Shown piece after piece: positions 8,413 to 16,970 of a stretch of DNA of 64,000 nt. A program made the translations under genes and the position numbers. Below the pieces are notes generated by a model. It was not told the DNA's origin. It searched no databases and saw only the letters and a list, made by a program, of their open reading frames with translations. Where the stretch lies: positions 2,427,458 to 2,491,457 of the forward strand of contig NZ_CAAHFH010000002.1 of the NCBI RefSeq assembly GCF_900890705.1, in the 5' to 3' direction. Numbering within the stretch: the first letter of the stretch is position 1; every line of letters starts with the position of its first letter. The stretch comes from Pontiella sulfatireligans (lineage in GTDB: Bacteria; Verrucomicrobiota; Kiritimatiellia; Kiritimatiellales; Pontiellaceae).

Positions 8413-10352
8413 AAAAATGGATTCTATTCATAACCGTGATCGCCGGCATGGCGCACGCGCAAAGCGAAGTGGCGGGGGTCATGTTCGCGGTCGGCTCGAC
8501 CAACGAGCCGCGCGTGATCCTTCCGCTCAAGAAGACCGACGTGAAGATCGACGTCACCGCCGGCATCGCCCGCACCGAAGTGGTGCAGCGGTTTCATAAC
8601 GATCTCGACCGCCCGCTCGAAGCCGTCTACATCTTTCCGCTTCCCTCCGAGGCCGCGGTCGACGACTTCGAAATCCGGCTTGCCGACCGCGTCATCAAAA
8701 GCACCGTCAAGGAGCGCGAAGAGGCCAAGGCAGTTTACGAAGAGGCGAAAGCCGCGGGCAAAAAGACCGCACTATTCGAGCAGGAACGCCCGAACATCTT
8801 CACCACGTCGGTCGCCAACCTGCTGCCCGGCGAGACGGTCGATATCTGCTTTTCCTACGTTGAAACGCTGCGGTTTCAAAAAGACCGCTACGACCTGACA
8901 TTCCCGATGGTGGTCGGCACCCGCTACATTCCCGTTCGGTCAAACATCACCGATGCGGGCCGGCTGAATCCGCCCGTGCTGCCGCCGACGATCGATCCAG
9001 GGCATCGCCTTTCCATCGCGGTTTCGCTCAGCGGCCTGCCGGTGGAAAATGTAACCTCCACCACGCATGCCATCGCGGTGAAGGACGAAGGCGGCGAGTG
9101 CTATTCCGTTTCGCTCGCCCGCGAGGAAACCATCCCGAACAGCGAGTTCAGCATCGCCGTGCACCTGCGGCCGAACGATGCGCCGGCGGTCTCCTTTGTC
9201 CAGTCGATCTCCGATTCAGCTTACGGTTTGCTCAGCGTCCTGCCGCCCATCGGAAAAGTCCGGGAGCACAAACCGCAGCCCAAGGACGTTGTCTTTCTGA
9301 TCGACACCAGCGGGTCGATGTCCGGCGAATCGATCGCCCAGGCGCGCAGCGGGCTGCGCCGCTGCCTCGATATCCTGAATCCGGACGACCGCTTCTCCAT
9401 CGTGCGCTTTGCCTCCGACTTCAGCTGGTTCAGCCCGGAGCTGCGCGAGGCCGCGCCCGGCAAGCTCGATGCCGCCCGCGACTATATCGACGGACTGGAG
9501 GCCAACGGCGGAACCGAAATGCAGGCCGCGCTCGACTACGTGCTGGCACTCATGCCCAACGAAACTGCGCGCATGCCCATGATCATTTTCCTGACCGACG
9601 GCGACGTCGGCAACGAGGATTCGCTTATCGCGCTACTCTCGCAAAAGCTCGGCGACACGCGCCTGTTCACCTTTGGCATCGGCAGCGCGCCGAATGAATT
9701 TTTGATGCACCGCATGGCCGAGACTGGGCGCGGGCAGTCGCGTTTTATCCGCTCGCACGAAGATGTGGGCGAGGTGATGGCCGACTTTTTCCAGACGCTC
9801 GAAGCGCCTGTCCTCACCGATGTCTCCGTGCACTGGGAAGACGGCGCCGCGCATGTCTATCCCGAACGCTGCCCCGACATATTTTATGGCCGCCCCCTCC
9901 AGCTGGTCGCACATGCTCCGGGCGGGTTCGGCGGGCGCGTCCGTATTTCCGGTTTGCTCGATGGCGAGCCGCAGGAATACGGCATCGACATTGCCGCTAG
10001 CCAGGGCGAAACGCACGAAGCCATCGGCCGGCTCTATGGCCGGATGCAGGTCAAGGATCTCATGATCCGCCTGATGCAGACCGACGCGCCGGACGATCAG
10101 GCCGAACTGAAACAGGGGATCATTCAGGTCGGGCTGCAGCACCAGCTGGTCACCCGCTTCACCTCGCGTGTTGCGGTCGAGGAACGCATCATCGTGGACG
10201 GCGCAGATCTGGTTTCCGTCAAGGTTCCGGTGCCGGCGCCCAAAGGATGGAATATGTATCCCACCGCCACCGGCGAGCCGTTGCAGCTGCTCATCGGTCT
10301 GTTGCTAGTAATGGGTTCATTGATCTGCCGAAGGGGATTTCGTGCGGCGTAG
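8409..10352 (+). CDS. VIT/VWA surface protein, dedicated sortase substrate
   Basis: 647 residues from ATG 8409, overlapping the creD stop. Order of parts: Sec signal peptide (MKKWILFITVIAGMAHAQ), VIT domain about 25-150, VWA domain about 290-460 with the MIDAS motif DTSGSMS and later TDGDVGN, then a beta-rich part. The C-terminus is a sorting signal: PKGWNMYPTATGEP, a hydrophobic helix (LQLLIGLLLVMGSLI) and a CRRGFRAA basic tail. This layout is that of the Gram-negative sortase target family (TIGR03788 type), where one substrate is encoded next to its own class GN sortase. The motif would be YPTAT in place of LPxTG/LPQTA. The role of the displayed protein, perhaps metal-dependent adhesion, is not known. 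Confidence 0.88.
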   Translation: MKKWILFITVIAGMAHAQSEVAGVMFAVGSTNEPRVILPLKKTDVKIDVTAGIARTEVVQRFHNDLDRPLEAVYIFPLPSEAAVDDFEIRLADRVIKSTVKEREEAKAVYEEAKAAGKKTALFEQERPNIFTTSVANLLPGETVDICFSYVETLRFQKDRYDLTFPMVVGTRYIPVRSNITDAGRLNPPVLPPTIDPGHRLSIAVSLSGLPVENVTSTTHAIAVKDEGGECYSVSLAREETIPNSEFSIAVHLRPNDAPAVSFVQSISDSAYGLLSVLPPIGKVREHKPQPKDVVFLIDTSGSMSGESIAQARSGLRRCLDILNPDDRFSIVRFASDFSWFSPELREAAPGKLDAARDYIDGLEANGGTEMQAALDYVLALMPNETARMPMIIFLTDGDVGNEDSLIALLSQKLGDTRLFTFGIGSAPNEFLMHRMAETGRGQSRFIRSHEDVGEVMADFFQTLEAPVLTDVSVHWEDGAAHVYPERCPDIFYGRPLQLVAHAPGGFGGRVRISGLLDGEPQEYGIDIAASQGETHEAIGRLYGRMQVKDLMIRLMQTDAPDDQAELKQGIIQVGLQHQLVTRFTSRVAVEERIIVDGADLVSVKVPVPAPKGWNMYPTATGEPLQLLIGLLLVMGSLICRRGFRAA

Positions 10353-10869
10353 CATTCCGTGGCTGCTGCTGGTTCTGGGTTTGGCTGTTATGGCCCGGCC
10401 CGCCGGGCGATGGGTCAAGCGCGCGTGGTATTCGTGGTCGGCGGCCCGGATCTGGAACGACTGCAAAACGCGGCCCGCTTCCGGTGCATTCGGCGAACCG
10501 TATGCATGGCTGAATATTCCCCGGTCGGGAATGGATCTGCTGGTGCTCGCCGGGGCCGATGAAACCAATTTGTCCCGCTTCCCCTGCCGTGAGCAGGTCG
10601 GTGATGCAACGCTCGTGATGGCGCACCGCGACACGCATTTCCAGGGCTTGGAAAAAATCAATGAAGGCGATGTCATCCTCGTGGAGCTGCGCGGAGGAGT
10701 TGCGCGCAAGTATCAGTGCCGTTCCATCCACATCGTTGAAAAGGGAGATGTGGAGCCCCTCATCCAGAAACAGCGCAATAACGACTGCCTGCTCCTACTG
10801 ACCTGCTATCCCTTCCACTGCATCGGCCCCGCCCCGCAACGGTTTCTTGTAGTAGCCAGTCCAGGCTGA
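10342..10869 (+). CDS. Class GN sortase
   Basis: 175 residues from GTG 10342, overlapping the substrate gene by 11 bases, with AAGGGG as ribosome site. An N-terminal membrane anchor (IPWLLLVLGLAVMA) precedes the sortase barrel. Catalytic residues are visible: His in MAHRDTHF (about residue 94), Cys in LLTCYPF (about 152) and Arg in PAPQRFLV (about 166). The enzyme cleaves the sorting signal of the neighbouring VIT/VWA protein and transfers it to an acceptor, probably at the periplasmic face. In Proteobacteria the system has its own two-component genes; here CreBC appears to fill that place. Confidence 0.9.
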   Translation: MRRSIPWLLLVLGLAVMARPAGRWVKRAWYSWSAARIWNDCKTRPASGAFGEPYAWLNIPRSGMDLLVLAGADETNLSRFPCREQVGDATLVMAHRDTHFQGLEKINEGDVILVELRGGVARKYQCRSIHIVEKGDVEPLIQKQRNNDCLLLLTCYPFHCIGPAPQRFLVVASPG

Positions 10870-10921
10870 TCTCCGCCGGTTTTTGTGTTTCATTGTGCTC
10901 GTTGGCAGCTAAGCTTCCGCC

Positions 10922-11167
10922 ATGGAAACGATCCAACAGTTGCTGAACCGCATCCGCTGGGATGAGAATTTTGGCCGGGGCGATTTTACGGTCGGGATTT
11001 ATGACCGCGTTAAGGATGCCGTCGAGTTCCAGCCTTTGGAAAACCTGAAGCAGGAAAACGGGAACCATTTTTCATTCACGGTCTGCATGGAGGGCGAGAT
11101 CGTCACGATACCCTTCCACCGCATCCGCGCGGTTCGAAAGAACGGCGAAACCATCTGGCAACGCTGA
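10922..11167 (+). CDS. MJ1316-domain (DUF504) protein
   Basis: 81 residues matching the MJ1316/DUF504 family (PF04457): the start IQQLLNRIRWDENFG, the acidic middle FTVGIYDRV, and the conserved end TIPFHRIRAVRKNGETIWQR. The domain has been proposed to recognise cyclic-phosphate RNA ends and is found alone or fused to RNA-repair enzymes. It stands alone here, after the sortase operon and convergent with a sulfatase gene. No RNA ligase or phosphoesterase is adjacent, so its partner is unknown. Confidence 0.8.
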   Translation: METIQQLLNRIRWDENFGRGDFTVGIYDRVKDAVEFQPLENLKQENGNHFSFTVCMEGEIVTIPFHRIRAVRKNGETIWQR

Positions 11168-11180
11168 GTGCAGCAACGAA

Positions 11181-11214
11181 AAAGCAGCCTGCTCGGAATC
11201 GAACAGGCTGCCTT
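11181..11214. terminator. Bidirectional terminator hairpin
   Basis: GCAGCCTG (11184-11191) pairs with CAGGCTGC (11204-11211), with A-rich sequence before and CTTT after. It lies between the convergent MJ1316-domain gene and the sulfatase gene and can serve both strands. Confidence 0.65.
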
Positions 11215-11228
11215 TGAGAGGGGCGGGG

Positions 11229-12722
11229 CTATTTGCCCATCAATTCATAGCACCCTGCCGCTTCGGGCGATTCCCGCATGGCCTGGGCAAGTTCCTTGAC
11301 GATGGCGGCATATTTCTTTTCGTCGGCTAGGTTGACCGTTTCCTTGGGGTCGGTTTCATAGTCATAGAGGTCCCGCGCGAGCACTTTGCCGCCTTTGACG
11401 AATTCGATGTAGCGATAGCGCTCCGTGCGGAAGGCATAGCCGCCTTTGTGGGTCAGAATGCCTTTGCGCACGGACTTCTGCTCGCCGGTCATGACCGGTA
11501 CGAGGCTGACGCCTTTGACGGTGTGGCCGTCCTTGGCTTTTTTGCTTTTCGGCTGTTTCGGAACCTCGAGTCTGGTTAGCTCGCAAAGGGTGCGGTACAT
11601 GTCGATATGGCCGGATGGGCTGCGGGTCTCGGGAACCTGCTCGCCGAGCTGCGGTGCCTTGATGATTAGCGGCGAGCGGGTGGCGCCCTCCATAAGCGTA
11701 TGCTTGCCCCACTGGCCGTGGTCGCCGAGGTGGTATCCGTGGTCGCCCCAAAGCACAATGATGGTGTTGTCGGCCAGGCCCAGTTCGTCAAGCTTGGCGA
11801 GGATGCGCCCGACCTGGGCATCGATGAACGATACGCAGGCATAGTAGGAGTGGATTAGCTCGCGCTGCTTGTCGTCGGGGATGCGGGGATAGACCATTTC
11901 GCCGGTTTCCGGGCTAGGGTAGGCATTGGGCGTGTCGGGGTAGCCATGCACCTCGGTGCCTTTCTTCCACGCGCCCAGTGAACCGCCCTTCGGCAATTCC
12001 TGGAACTCTTCGAGCGGGAATTCAGTGCGTTCGTACAGGTCCCAATATTTTTTTGGGGCATACCACGGAACGTGCGGCTTGTAGAAGCCGATGCCCAGGA
12101 AGAAGGGCTTGTCGCCTTGGGCCAGTTGTTCGAGCAAGGCCAGTCCTTCGTTGCAGACCGCGCCGTCCGAAAACTGGTCGTCCGGCAGGTCGGGGCTTTC
12201 GCACGAGCGCTTGGTCGGGCTGTTGTAGATGCCGCTCGCATGCACATACGGAATGGACCACGAGGCGGGGTCGTCGATATCGCGGCCATCCTTGGTGCGC
12301 GCGGTCGGGTTTTTCGGATTAAGCGTGCCGACGCAGCGCGGATCATTAATCTTGCCGGTGGCGGCGGTTTCATAGCCTTGGTTCCTGAAGTGTTCGGGAA
12401 GGGTGACGAGGTTGGTCAGCTTGCCGCGCATGGCCTTGAAGCCCATGACGCCGGTCTCCTCGGGCATCAGACCGGATGCGATGCTAGCGCGGGAGGGGCC
12501 GCACACCGGCCACTGGCAATGGTTGTTGAGAAAAACCGTTCCGCCGTCGGCCAGCCGGTCGATATGCGGGCTTTTGACCCGCTCGTTGCCATAGCAGCCC
12601 AGCATGGGTTTCAAATCATCGACCGCCAGAAACAGAACGTTCATGGGTTCCTTTTTGGGGGCGGCGATCGATACGGCCGCAATAGACATGGCCAAGACAT
12701 GCAACATTCGCTGTGGTTTCAT
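11229..12722 (-). CDS. Secreted formylglycine sulfatase (iduronate-2-sulfatase-like)
   Basis: 497 residues from ATG 12722, chosen because AAAGGAG lies five bases upstream and a signal peptide (MKPQRMLHVLAMSIAAVSIA) then begins the protein. The metal-site aspartates are in FLAVDDLKPMLGCYG, and the activation motif CGPSR has Cys74, to be converted to formylglycine. Later metal and substrate residues appear in GIGFYKPHVPWYAPKKYW and LWGDHGYHLGDHGQWGKHT. The pattern DDLKP plus FYKPHVPW is that of the S1_7/iduronate-2-sulfatase-like group, which removes sulfate from marine or host polysaccharides. No maturase gene lies in the window. Confidence 0.9.
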   Translation of the reverse strand: MKPQRMLHVLAMSIAAVSIAAPKKEPMNVLFLAVDDLKPMLGCYGNERVKSPHIDRLADGGTVFLNNHCQWPVCGPSRASIASGLMPEETGVMGFKAMRGKLTNLVTLPEHFRNQGYETAATGKINDPRCVGTLNPKNPTARTKDGRDIDDPASWSIPYVHASGIYNSPTKRSCESPDLPDDQFSDGAVCNEGLALLEQLAQGDKPFFLGIGFYKPHVPWYAPKKYWDLYERTEFPLEEFQELPKGGSLGAWKKGTEVHGYPDTPNAYPSPETGEMVYPRIPDDKQRELIHSYYACVSFIDAQVGRILAKLDELGLADNTIIVLWGDHGYHLGDHGQWGKHTLMEGATRSPLIIKAPQLGEQVPETRSPSGHIDMYRTLCELTRLEVPKQPKSKKAKDGHTVKGVSLVPVMTGEQKSVRKGILTHKGGYAFRTERYRYIEFVKGGKVLARDLYDYETDPKETVNLADEKKYAAIVKELAQAMRESPEAAGCYELMGK

Positions 12723-12907
12723 GGTGCTCCTTTGATTCATCAGATAAGTGGATTAAAAGATATATAATAGATATAGCGCAGAAGGCGATGTAATTTTCCG
12801 TAAAGTCGATCGGCTTCATGCTGCGGGGGGTGGAATAGATCCTTTGGTTGCTTTCAAGCCGTGCGGGCTTTCGATATAACGGCTTGTCTGATGAATGGAG
12901 CTGAACG

Positions 12908-13306
12908 ATGAAGTTTGATAAATGCCCCTGTGGAAGTGGAATTGATTTTGAAGCGTGCTGCGGCGGGATTGTGGCAGGCCGGCGCGAAGCGTTAACGGCC
13001 GAGGCGCTGATGCGGTCGCGTTACACCGCTTATATTCTGAAGAAGGTCGACTATCTCGTGGAAACCACGCACCCGGACGAGCGGTCCGATGATTTGGCCG
13101 GCTCCATCCGCAAATGGATGCGGCAGGTGGAATGGCTCAAGCTCCACGTCGTGGCAACGGAAGGCGGCTCTGACTTGGATGAATTCGGGCAGGTGGAATT
13201 CATCGCCGAATACATCGCCAACTCCGGCCCCGGTCGCCACCACGAATGTTCCGTTTTTGAAAAGGTTGACGGCAAGTGGTGCTACGTTGGCGAAGAGTGC
13301 GAGTAG
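12908..13306 (+). CDS. YchJ family protein (SEC-C motif)
   Basis: 132 residues of the UPF0225/YchJ family. The SEC-C zinc motif is at the N-terminus (CPCGSGIDFEACCG), followed by ALMRSRYTAYILKKVDYLVETTHP, the family signature, and a C-terminal barrel (EFIAEYIANSGPGRHHECSVFEKVDGKWCYVGEE). Function is unknown; SEC-C motifs bind zinc and often contact nucleic acid or SecA. Five bases separate it from the helicase gene downstream, so they are likely co-transcribed. Confidence 0.88.
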   Translation: MKFDKCPCGSGIDFEACCGGIVAGRREALTAEALMRSRYTAYILKKVDYLVETTHPDERSDDLAGSIRKWMRQVEWLKLHVVATEGGSDLDEFGQVEFIAEYIANSGPGRHHECSVFEKVDGKWCYVGEECE

Positions 13307-13311
13307 CTCGC

Positions 13312-15843
13312 ATGGATCCAAAAAAACTGCCGATCTATGGACTGCGCGCCGAATTGGCAACGGCGCTCGAAACCGAAAACCGCCTCATCATCGAAGCGCC
13401 GACCGGCTCGGGCAAATCGACCCAGGTGCCGCAAATCGTGCTCGACTGCGGCGTGGCCGGCCCCGGCGAAGTGGTGGTGCTGCAACCGCGCAGGCTGGCG
13501 GCGCGGCTGCTGGCGAAGCGCGTGGCGTTCGAGCGCAACGAGCCGCTAGGCGGCGAGGTGGGCTATCAGGTCCGCATGGAAAGCCATGTTTCTGCAAAAA
13601 CGCAGATCCGCTATGTGACCGAGGGCATCCTGCTCCGCCAGTTTCTTTCCGATCCCGAGCTGCGCGGCGTTTCGGCCATTATTTTCGACGAGTTCCACGA
13701 ACGCCACATCTATGGCGACATCACGCTCGCCCGCGCGCTTCGGCTTCAGCAAACGCGGCCTGATCTAAAAATTATTGTGATGTCGGCAACGCTCGATGCC
13801 GGCCCGCTCCGCGACTACCTCGTGCCGTGCAGGGAGCTGAAGAGCGAAGGCCGCATGTTTCCGGTCGAAATCAACTATGCGCCCAAGCGCATCGATTTCC
13901 GGCGCCGTCCCATGTGGGAAGCCGCGGCCGATGCGTTCGAGCAGGCCATCGAATCCGGCGCGGAGGGCGACGTGCTCGTTTTCATGCCGGGCGGCTACGA
14001 GATTTCCCGCACCGTCGAGGCGATCCGGGCGCGAAAATGCGCCCGCGCTTTTACCGTCATGCCGTTGCACGGCGAGCTGTCGCCCCGCGATCAGGACGCC
14101 GCCGTCGGCGAATGCGACAAGCGCAAGGTCGTCGTCGCCACCAACGTAGCGGAAACGTCGATCACCATCGACGGCATCCGCATCGTGATCGACGCCGGTC
14201 TGGCGCGCATCGCAAAATATGATCCGAACCGCGGAATCGATACGCTGCTGGTCGAGCGGATCAGCCGGGCCTCGGCCGACCAGCGGACCGGTCGTGCCGG
14301 ACGTACGGCGCCCGGAACTTGCCATCGCCTCTGGACGGAGCAGGAGCACGTTGCGCGGCCGATGCAGGAGTTGCCCGAAATCCTGCGTCACGATTTGGCC
14401 GAGGTGGTGCTGACGCTCAAGGCGGGCGGCATCGACGATGTGGAAAACTTCCAATGGTTGGAAAAACCGAATCCAAAATCACTGGCGCAAACATTGACGC
14501 TGCTGACCGATCTCGGAGCGATCGGCCACGACGGAAAACTTGCTGCCATTGGGAAAAAGATGGTGTCGTTTCCGATGCACCCGCGCTACGCGCGCATGCT
14601 GCTTGCGGGCGGGCAATACGAATGCGTACGGCAGGCCTGCCTGATTGCCGCGCTCACGCAGGGGCGCAGCATTCTTGAGCGCAACAAGGGTGCCGCAACG
14701 CGGGGCAAGCGCGACGACGTCCTCGGCGAAGACGGAATTTCTGATTTTATGCGGCTGATGCATGCGTGGGCATTTGCGGATAAAAGCCGCTACAGCGTCG
14801 ATGCCTGTCGCAAGCTCGGCGTCAACGCCGCGGCCGCCCGGCAGGTGAAGCCGCTCTACGAGCGCTTCATGAAGATTGCCGAAAAGGAAGGGCTCAAGGT
14901 CAACAGCCGCGAACCGTACGACGAGGATCTGCAAAAATGCATCCTGTTGGCCTTTTCCGATCAGGTTGCAAAACGCCGCGACGTCGGAACTCTCCATTGC
15001 GAGGTGGTGCACGGCCGCACGGGCGACCTCGATCGCGATAGCGTTGTGCGCGACAGCTCTCTGGTGGTGGCTGCGGAAATCCGCGAGATCGAAGGCCGCG
15101 GTTTGAATGTGAAATTGAACCTCTGCACTGCAGTTGAGGAGGTCTGGCTCGACGAGCTGTTTCCAGATGACATGGAGGACAAGATCGAAGCCGTTTTTGA
15201 TCCCGTGCTGAAGCGCGTCGTTTCCAAACATTGGAAATCGTTCCGCGGACTGGAGCTTCATGCGAGCATGAAGCAGGAAGTCGATCTGCAGCAGGCGGCG
15301 GAAATCATGGCAGCAGAAGTCCTCGCCGGCCGGTTGTCTCTGCATAAATGGGACGACCAGGTGGAGCGTTGGATTGCACGTGTCAACTGTTTGGCCGAAG
15401 GATGTCCGGACTACGGCATTCCGGCGATCGATGACGAGGCGCGGGAGGCGATGGTGCAGGAAATCTGTCTCGGCGCCGTCTGCAAGCGCGACCTGAAAGA
15501 CCGGTCAGTCTGGAAGGTGGTCAAGTCGTGGCTTTCAGCAGTGCAACTCGACATGATCGACAAGCAGGCGCCCGAACGGATTAAGCTGCCGAGCGGGGTG
15601 AATGCCAAGGTGCGCTACGAACCGGGGCAGGCGCCGGTTGTCTCTGCAACGATCCAAAAACTGTACGGACTCGAAAAAGTTCCAACGATTGGATTCGGTC
15701 TGATCCCGGTCGCGGTCGAAGCGCTCGCCCCGAACCAGCGCCCGCAACAAAAGACGCAGGACATGAAAAGCTTCTGGGAGAATGCCTACCCGATGCTGAA
15801 AAAGGAACTGAAGGGGCGGTATCCCAAGCACGAGTGGAGATAG
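13312..15843 (+). CDS. hrpB: ATP-dependent RNA helicase HrpB
   Basis: 843 residues from ATG 13312. Helicase motifs in order: I (APTGSGKST), Ia (LQPRRLAARLLA), II (DEFHER), III (SATLD), V (ATNVAETSITIDGIRIVIDAG) and VI (QRTGRAGR). The DEFH box and the C-terminal segment TQDMKSFWENAYPMLKKEL followed by GRYPKHEW are the marks of HrpB as against HrpA. A winged-helix and ratchet region (about 400-600) connects them. HrpB is a DEAH-type helicase of uncertain cellular role. The gene follows ychJ closely and converges on the transposase gene with a 4-bp gap. Its coding sequence carries two copies of a TTCCAA-N3-TTGGAA palindrome. Confidence 0.93.
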   Translation: MDPKKLPIYGLRAELATALETENRLIIEAPTGSGKSTQVPQIVLDCGVAGPGEVVVLQPRRLAARLLAKRVAFERNEPLGGEVGYQVRMESHVSAKTQIRYVTEGILLRQFLSDPELRGVSAIIFDEFHERHIYGDITLARALRLQQTRPDLKIIVMSATLDAGPLRDYLVPCRELKSEGRMFPVEINYAPKRIDFRRRPMWEAAADAFEQAIESGAEGDVLVFMPGGYEISRTVEAIRARKCARAFTVMPLHGELSPRDQDAAVGECDKRKVVVATNVAETSITIDGIRIVIDAGLARIAKYDPNRGIDTLLVERISRASADQRTGRAGRTAPGTCHRLWTEQEHVARPMQELPEILRHDLAEVVLTLKAGGIDDVENFQWLEKPNPKSLAQTLTLLTDLGAIGHDGKLAAIGKKMVSFPMHPRYARMLLAGGQYECVRQACLIAALTQGRSILERNKGAATRGKRDDVLGEDGISDFMRLMHAWAFADKSRYSVDACRKLGVNAAAARQVKPLYERFMKIAEKEGLKVNSREPYDEDLQKCILLAFSDQVAKRRDVGTLHCEVVHGRTGDLDRDSVVRDSSLVVAAEIREIEGRGLNVKLNLCTAVEEVWLDELFPDDMEDKIEAVFDPVLKRVVSKHWKSFRGLELHASMKQEVDLQQAAEIMAAEVLAGRLSLHKWDDQVERWIARVNCLAEGCPDYGIPAIDDEAREAMVQEICLGAVCKRDLKDRSVWKVVKSWLSAVQLDMIDKQAPERIKLPSGVNAKVRYEPGQAPVVSATIQKLYGLEKVPTIGFGLIPVAVEALAPNQRPQQKTQDMKSFWENAYPMLKKELKGRYPKHEWR
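14449..14463. repeat. Dispersed palindrome TTCCAA-TGG-TTGGAA
   Basis: Perfect 6-bp-arm palindrome inside hrpB; one of six perfect copies of TTCCAA-N3-TTGGAA read in the window. Confidence 0.6.
15221..15237. repeat. Dispersed palindrome TTTCCAA-ACA-TTGGAAA
   Basis: Perfect 7-bp-arm copy of the TTCCAA-N3-TTGGAA element inside hrpB. Confidence 0.6.
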
Positions 15844-15847
15844 GGGA

Positions 15848-16867
15848 CTATCCGAGTGATGCCAGTCCGGGAGGAGAGATCGCTCCGAGCCTTAGATCCC
15901 GCATGCTGAATAGGTCTTCAAGGCCGCTTCCGCGAATCTTCCGGGCGCCGCTTTTTCTCTTTTCCCCAAACCAAGAGCGATGCTGCTCAAAGACCTCTTC
16001 AATGAAAAGCTTGCTGCCCAAGGCAACACCGTCGTTGAAATAGCGCACCCGGCAACGCATCAACTCATAAGTGGAGAGTTCGCCACCAGCCTCAATAACC
16101 TGCTGCATTTTTTCTGGATTCACTCCTGGGCGCTCGGAAGTCTCTTCGCCTGTGCAGAATAAATGAATACGGTACTGCGCAGCAAGTTTCCGCCAGCTGG
16201 CTTGCTGACCGTGCATATGCAGTATTTGCTCGATCCCTTTTCGGGCCTCTGCGCCCCCGGCAACAGCCTCTGCATAGCCACAAAAGCGATAGTCCCGGGG
16301 ATCTTCGACTAGTCCAGCACGTACAGGATTTAGCTCAATATAGGTGGCCATTGTGGCGATGACATGATCGGAGTTCTCAACCAGAACGCTCTTAAAGCGC
16401 TCCTCCCATAATGTGCCTTTGCGGTTGTTTTTCCTGTTGTACCACTTGGAAAACCGCTCTTTCAGTTCCTTCACGAAGATCGATAAATCACCCATGCGCG
16501 ATGTGTATTTTTCCCGCCATTCATCCAGCCAAGCTGAGTTCCCGGTTTGCTGGGCATAGGCAGTGACGCGCTCATATTCCTGCATGATGACATTTGCCCG
16601 TTGTTTGGAATAAAATGCTTTAATGCGCCGATGCAGTTCGTCATCCGACAGCTCTGTCATGGGAGGCACCTCCAGAAGGATATGCCAGTGGTTGGACATG
16701 ATGGCATAGGTGAGCACCCGCACTCCCATAAACGCCTCAAGCCGGCGCATGGTTCTCCTGAAAAACTCCTTCTCCTCATCTCCGAAGATATAATCCCGAT
16801 TCACCACCCGAGACATCAGGTGGTAGTAGTTTGTTTCCCTTCGTCCAAGTATACGGGGCTTTCTCAT
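15848..16867 (-). CDS. REP-associated tyrosine transposase (Y1, IS200-like)
   Basis: 339 residues. The start (GRRETNYYHLMSRVVNRDYIF), the HUH metal motif NHWHILLEV (His60 and His62) and the segment FSKWYNRKNNRKGTLWEERF belong to the RAYT branch of Y1 transposases; the reactive Tyr is expected in or near KWYNRKN. The usual RAYT is about 150-250 residues; this one has a C-terminal extension of roughly 100 residues with no recognised domain. Such enzymes nick single-stranded REP hairpins. No flanking IS200 ends or target duplication are visible, which fits a domesticated RAYT rather than a free insertion sequence. Confidence 0.85.
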   Translation of the reverse strand: MRKPRILGRRETNYYHLMSRVVNRDYIFGDEEKEFFRRTMRRLEAFMGVRVLTYAIMSNHWHILLEVPPMTELSDDELHRRIKAFYSKQRANVIMQEYERVTAYAQQTGNSAWLDEWREKYTSRMGDLSIFVKELKERFSKWYNRKNNRKGTLWEERFKSVLVENSDHVIATMATYIELNPVRAGLVEDPRDYRFCGYAEAVAGGAEARKGIEQILHMHGQQASWRKLAAQYRIHLFCTGEETSERPGVNPEKMQQVIEAGGELSTYELMRCRVRYFNDGVALGSKLFIEEVFEQHRSWFGEKRKSGARKIRGSGLEDLFSMRDLRLGAISPPGLASLG

Positions 16868-16970
16868 GGAGGATTTTTTATCAAATCAGTTTTGCTTGAG
16901 TCAATGATCAAATTTATATTGTGCCTGTCACTCTATATATGGATTCCAGTGGCATGTGCCATGCTCTTTT

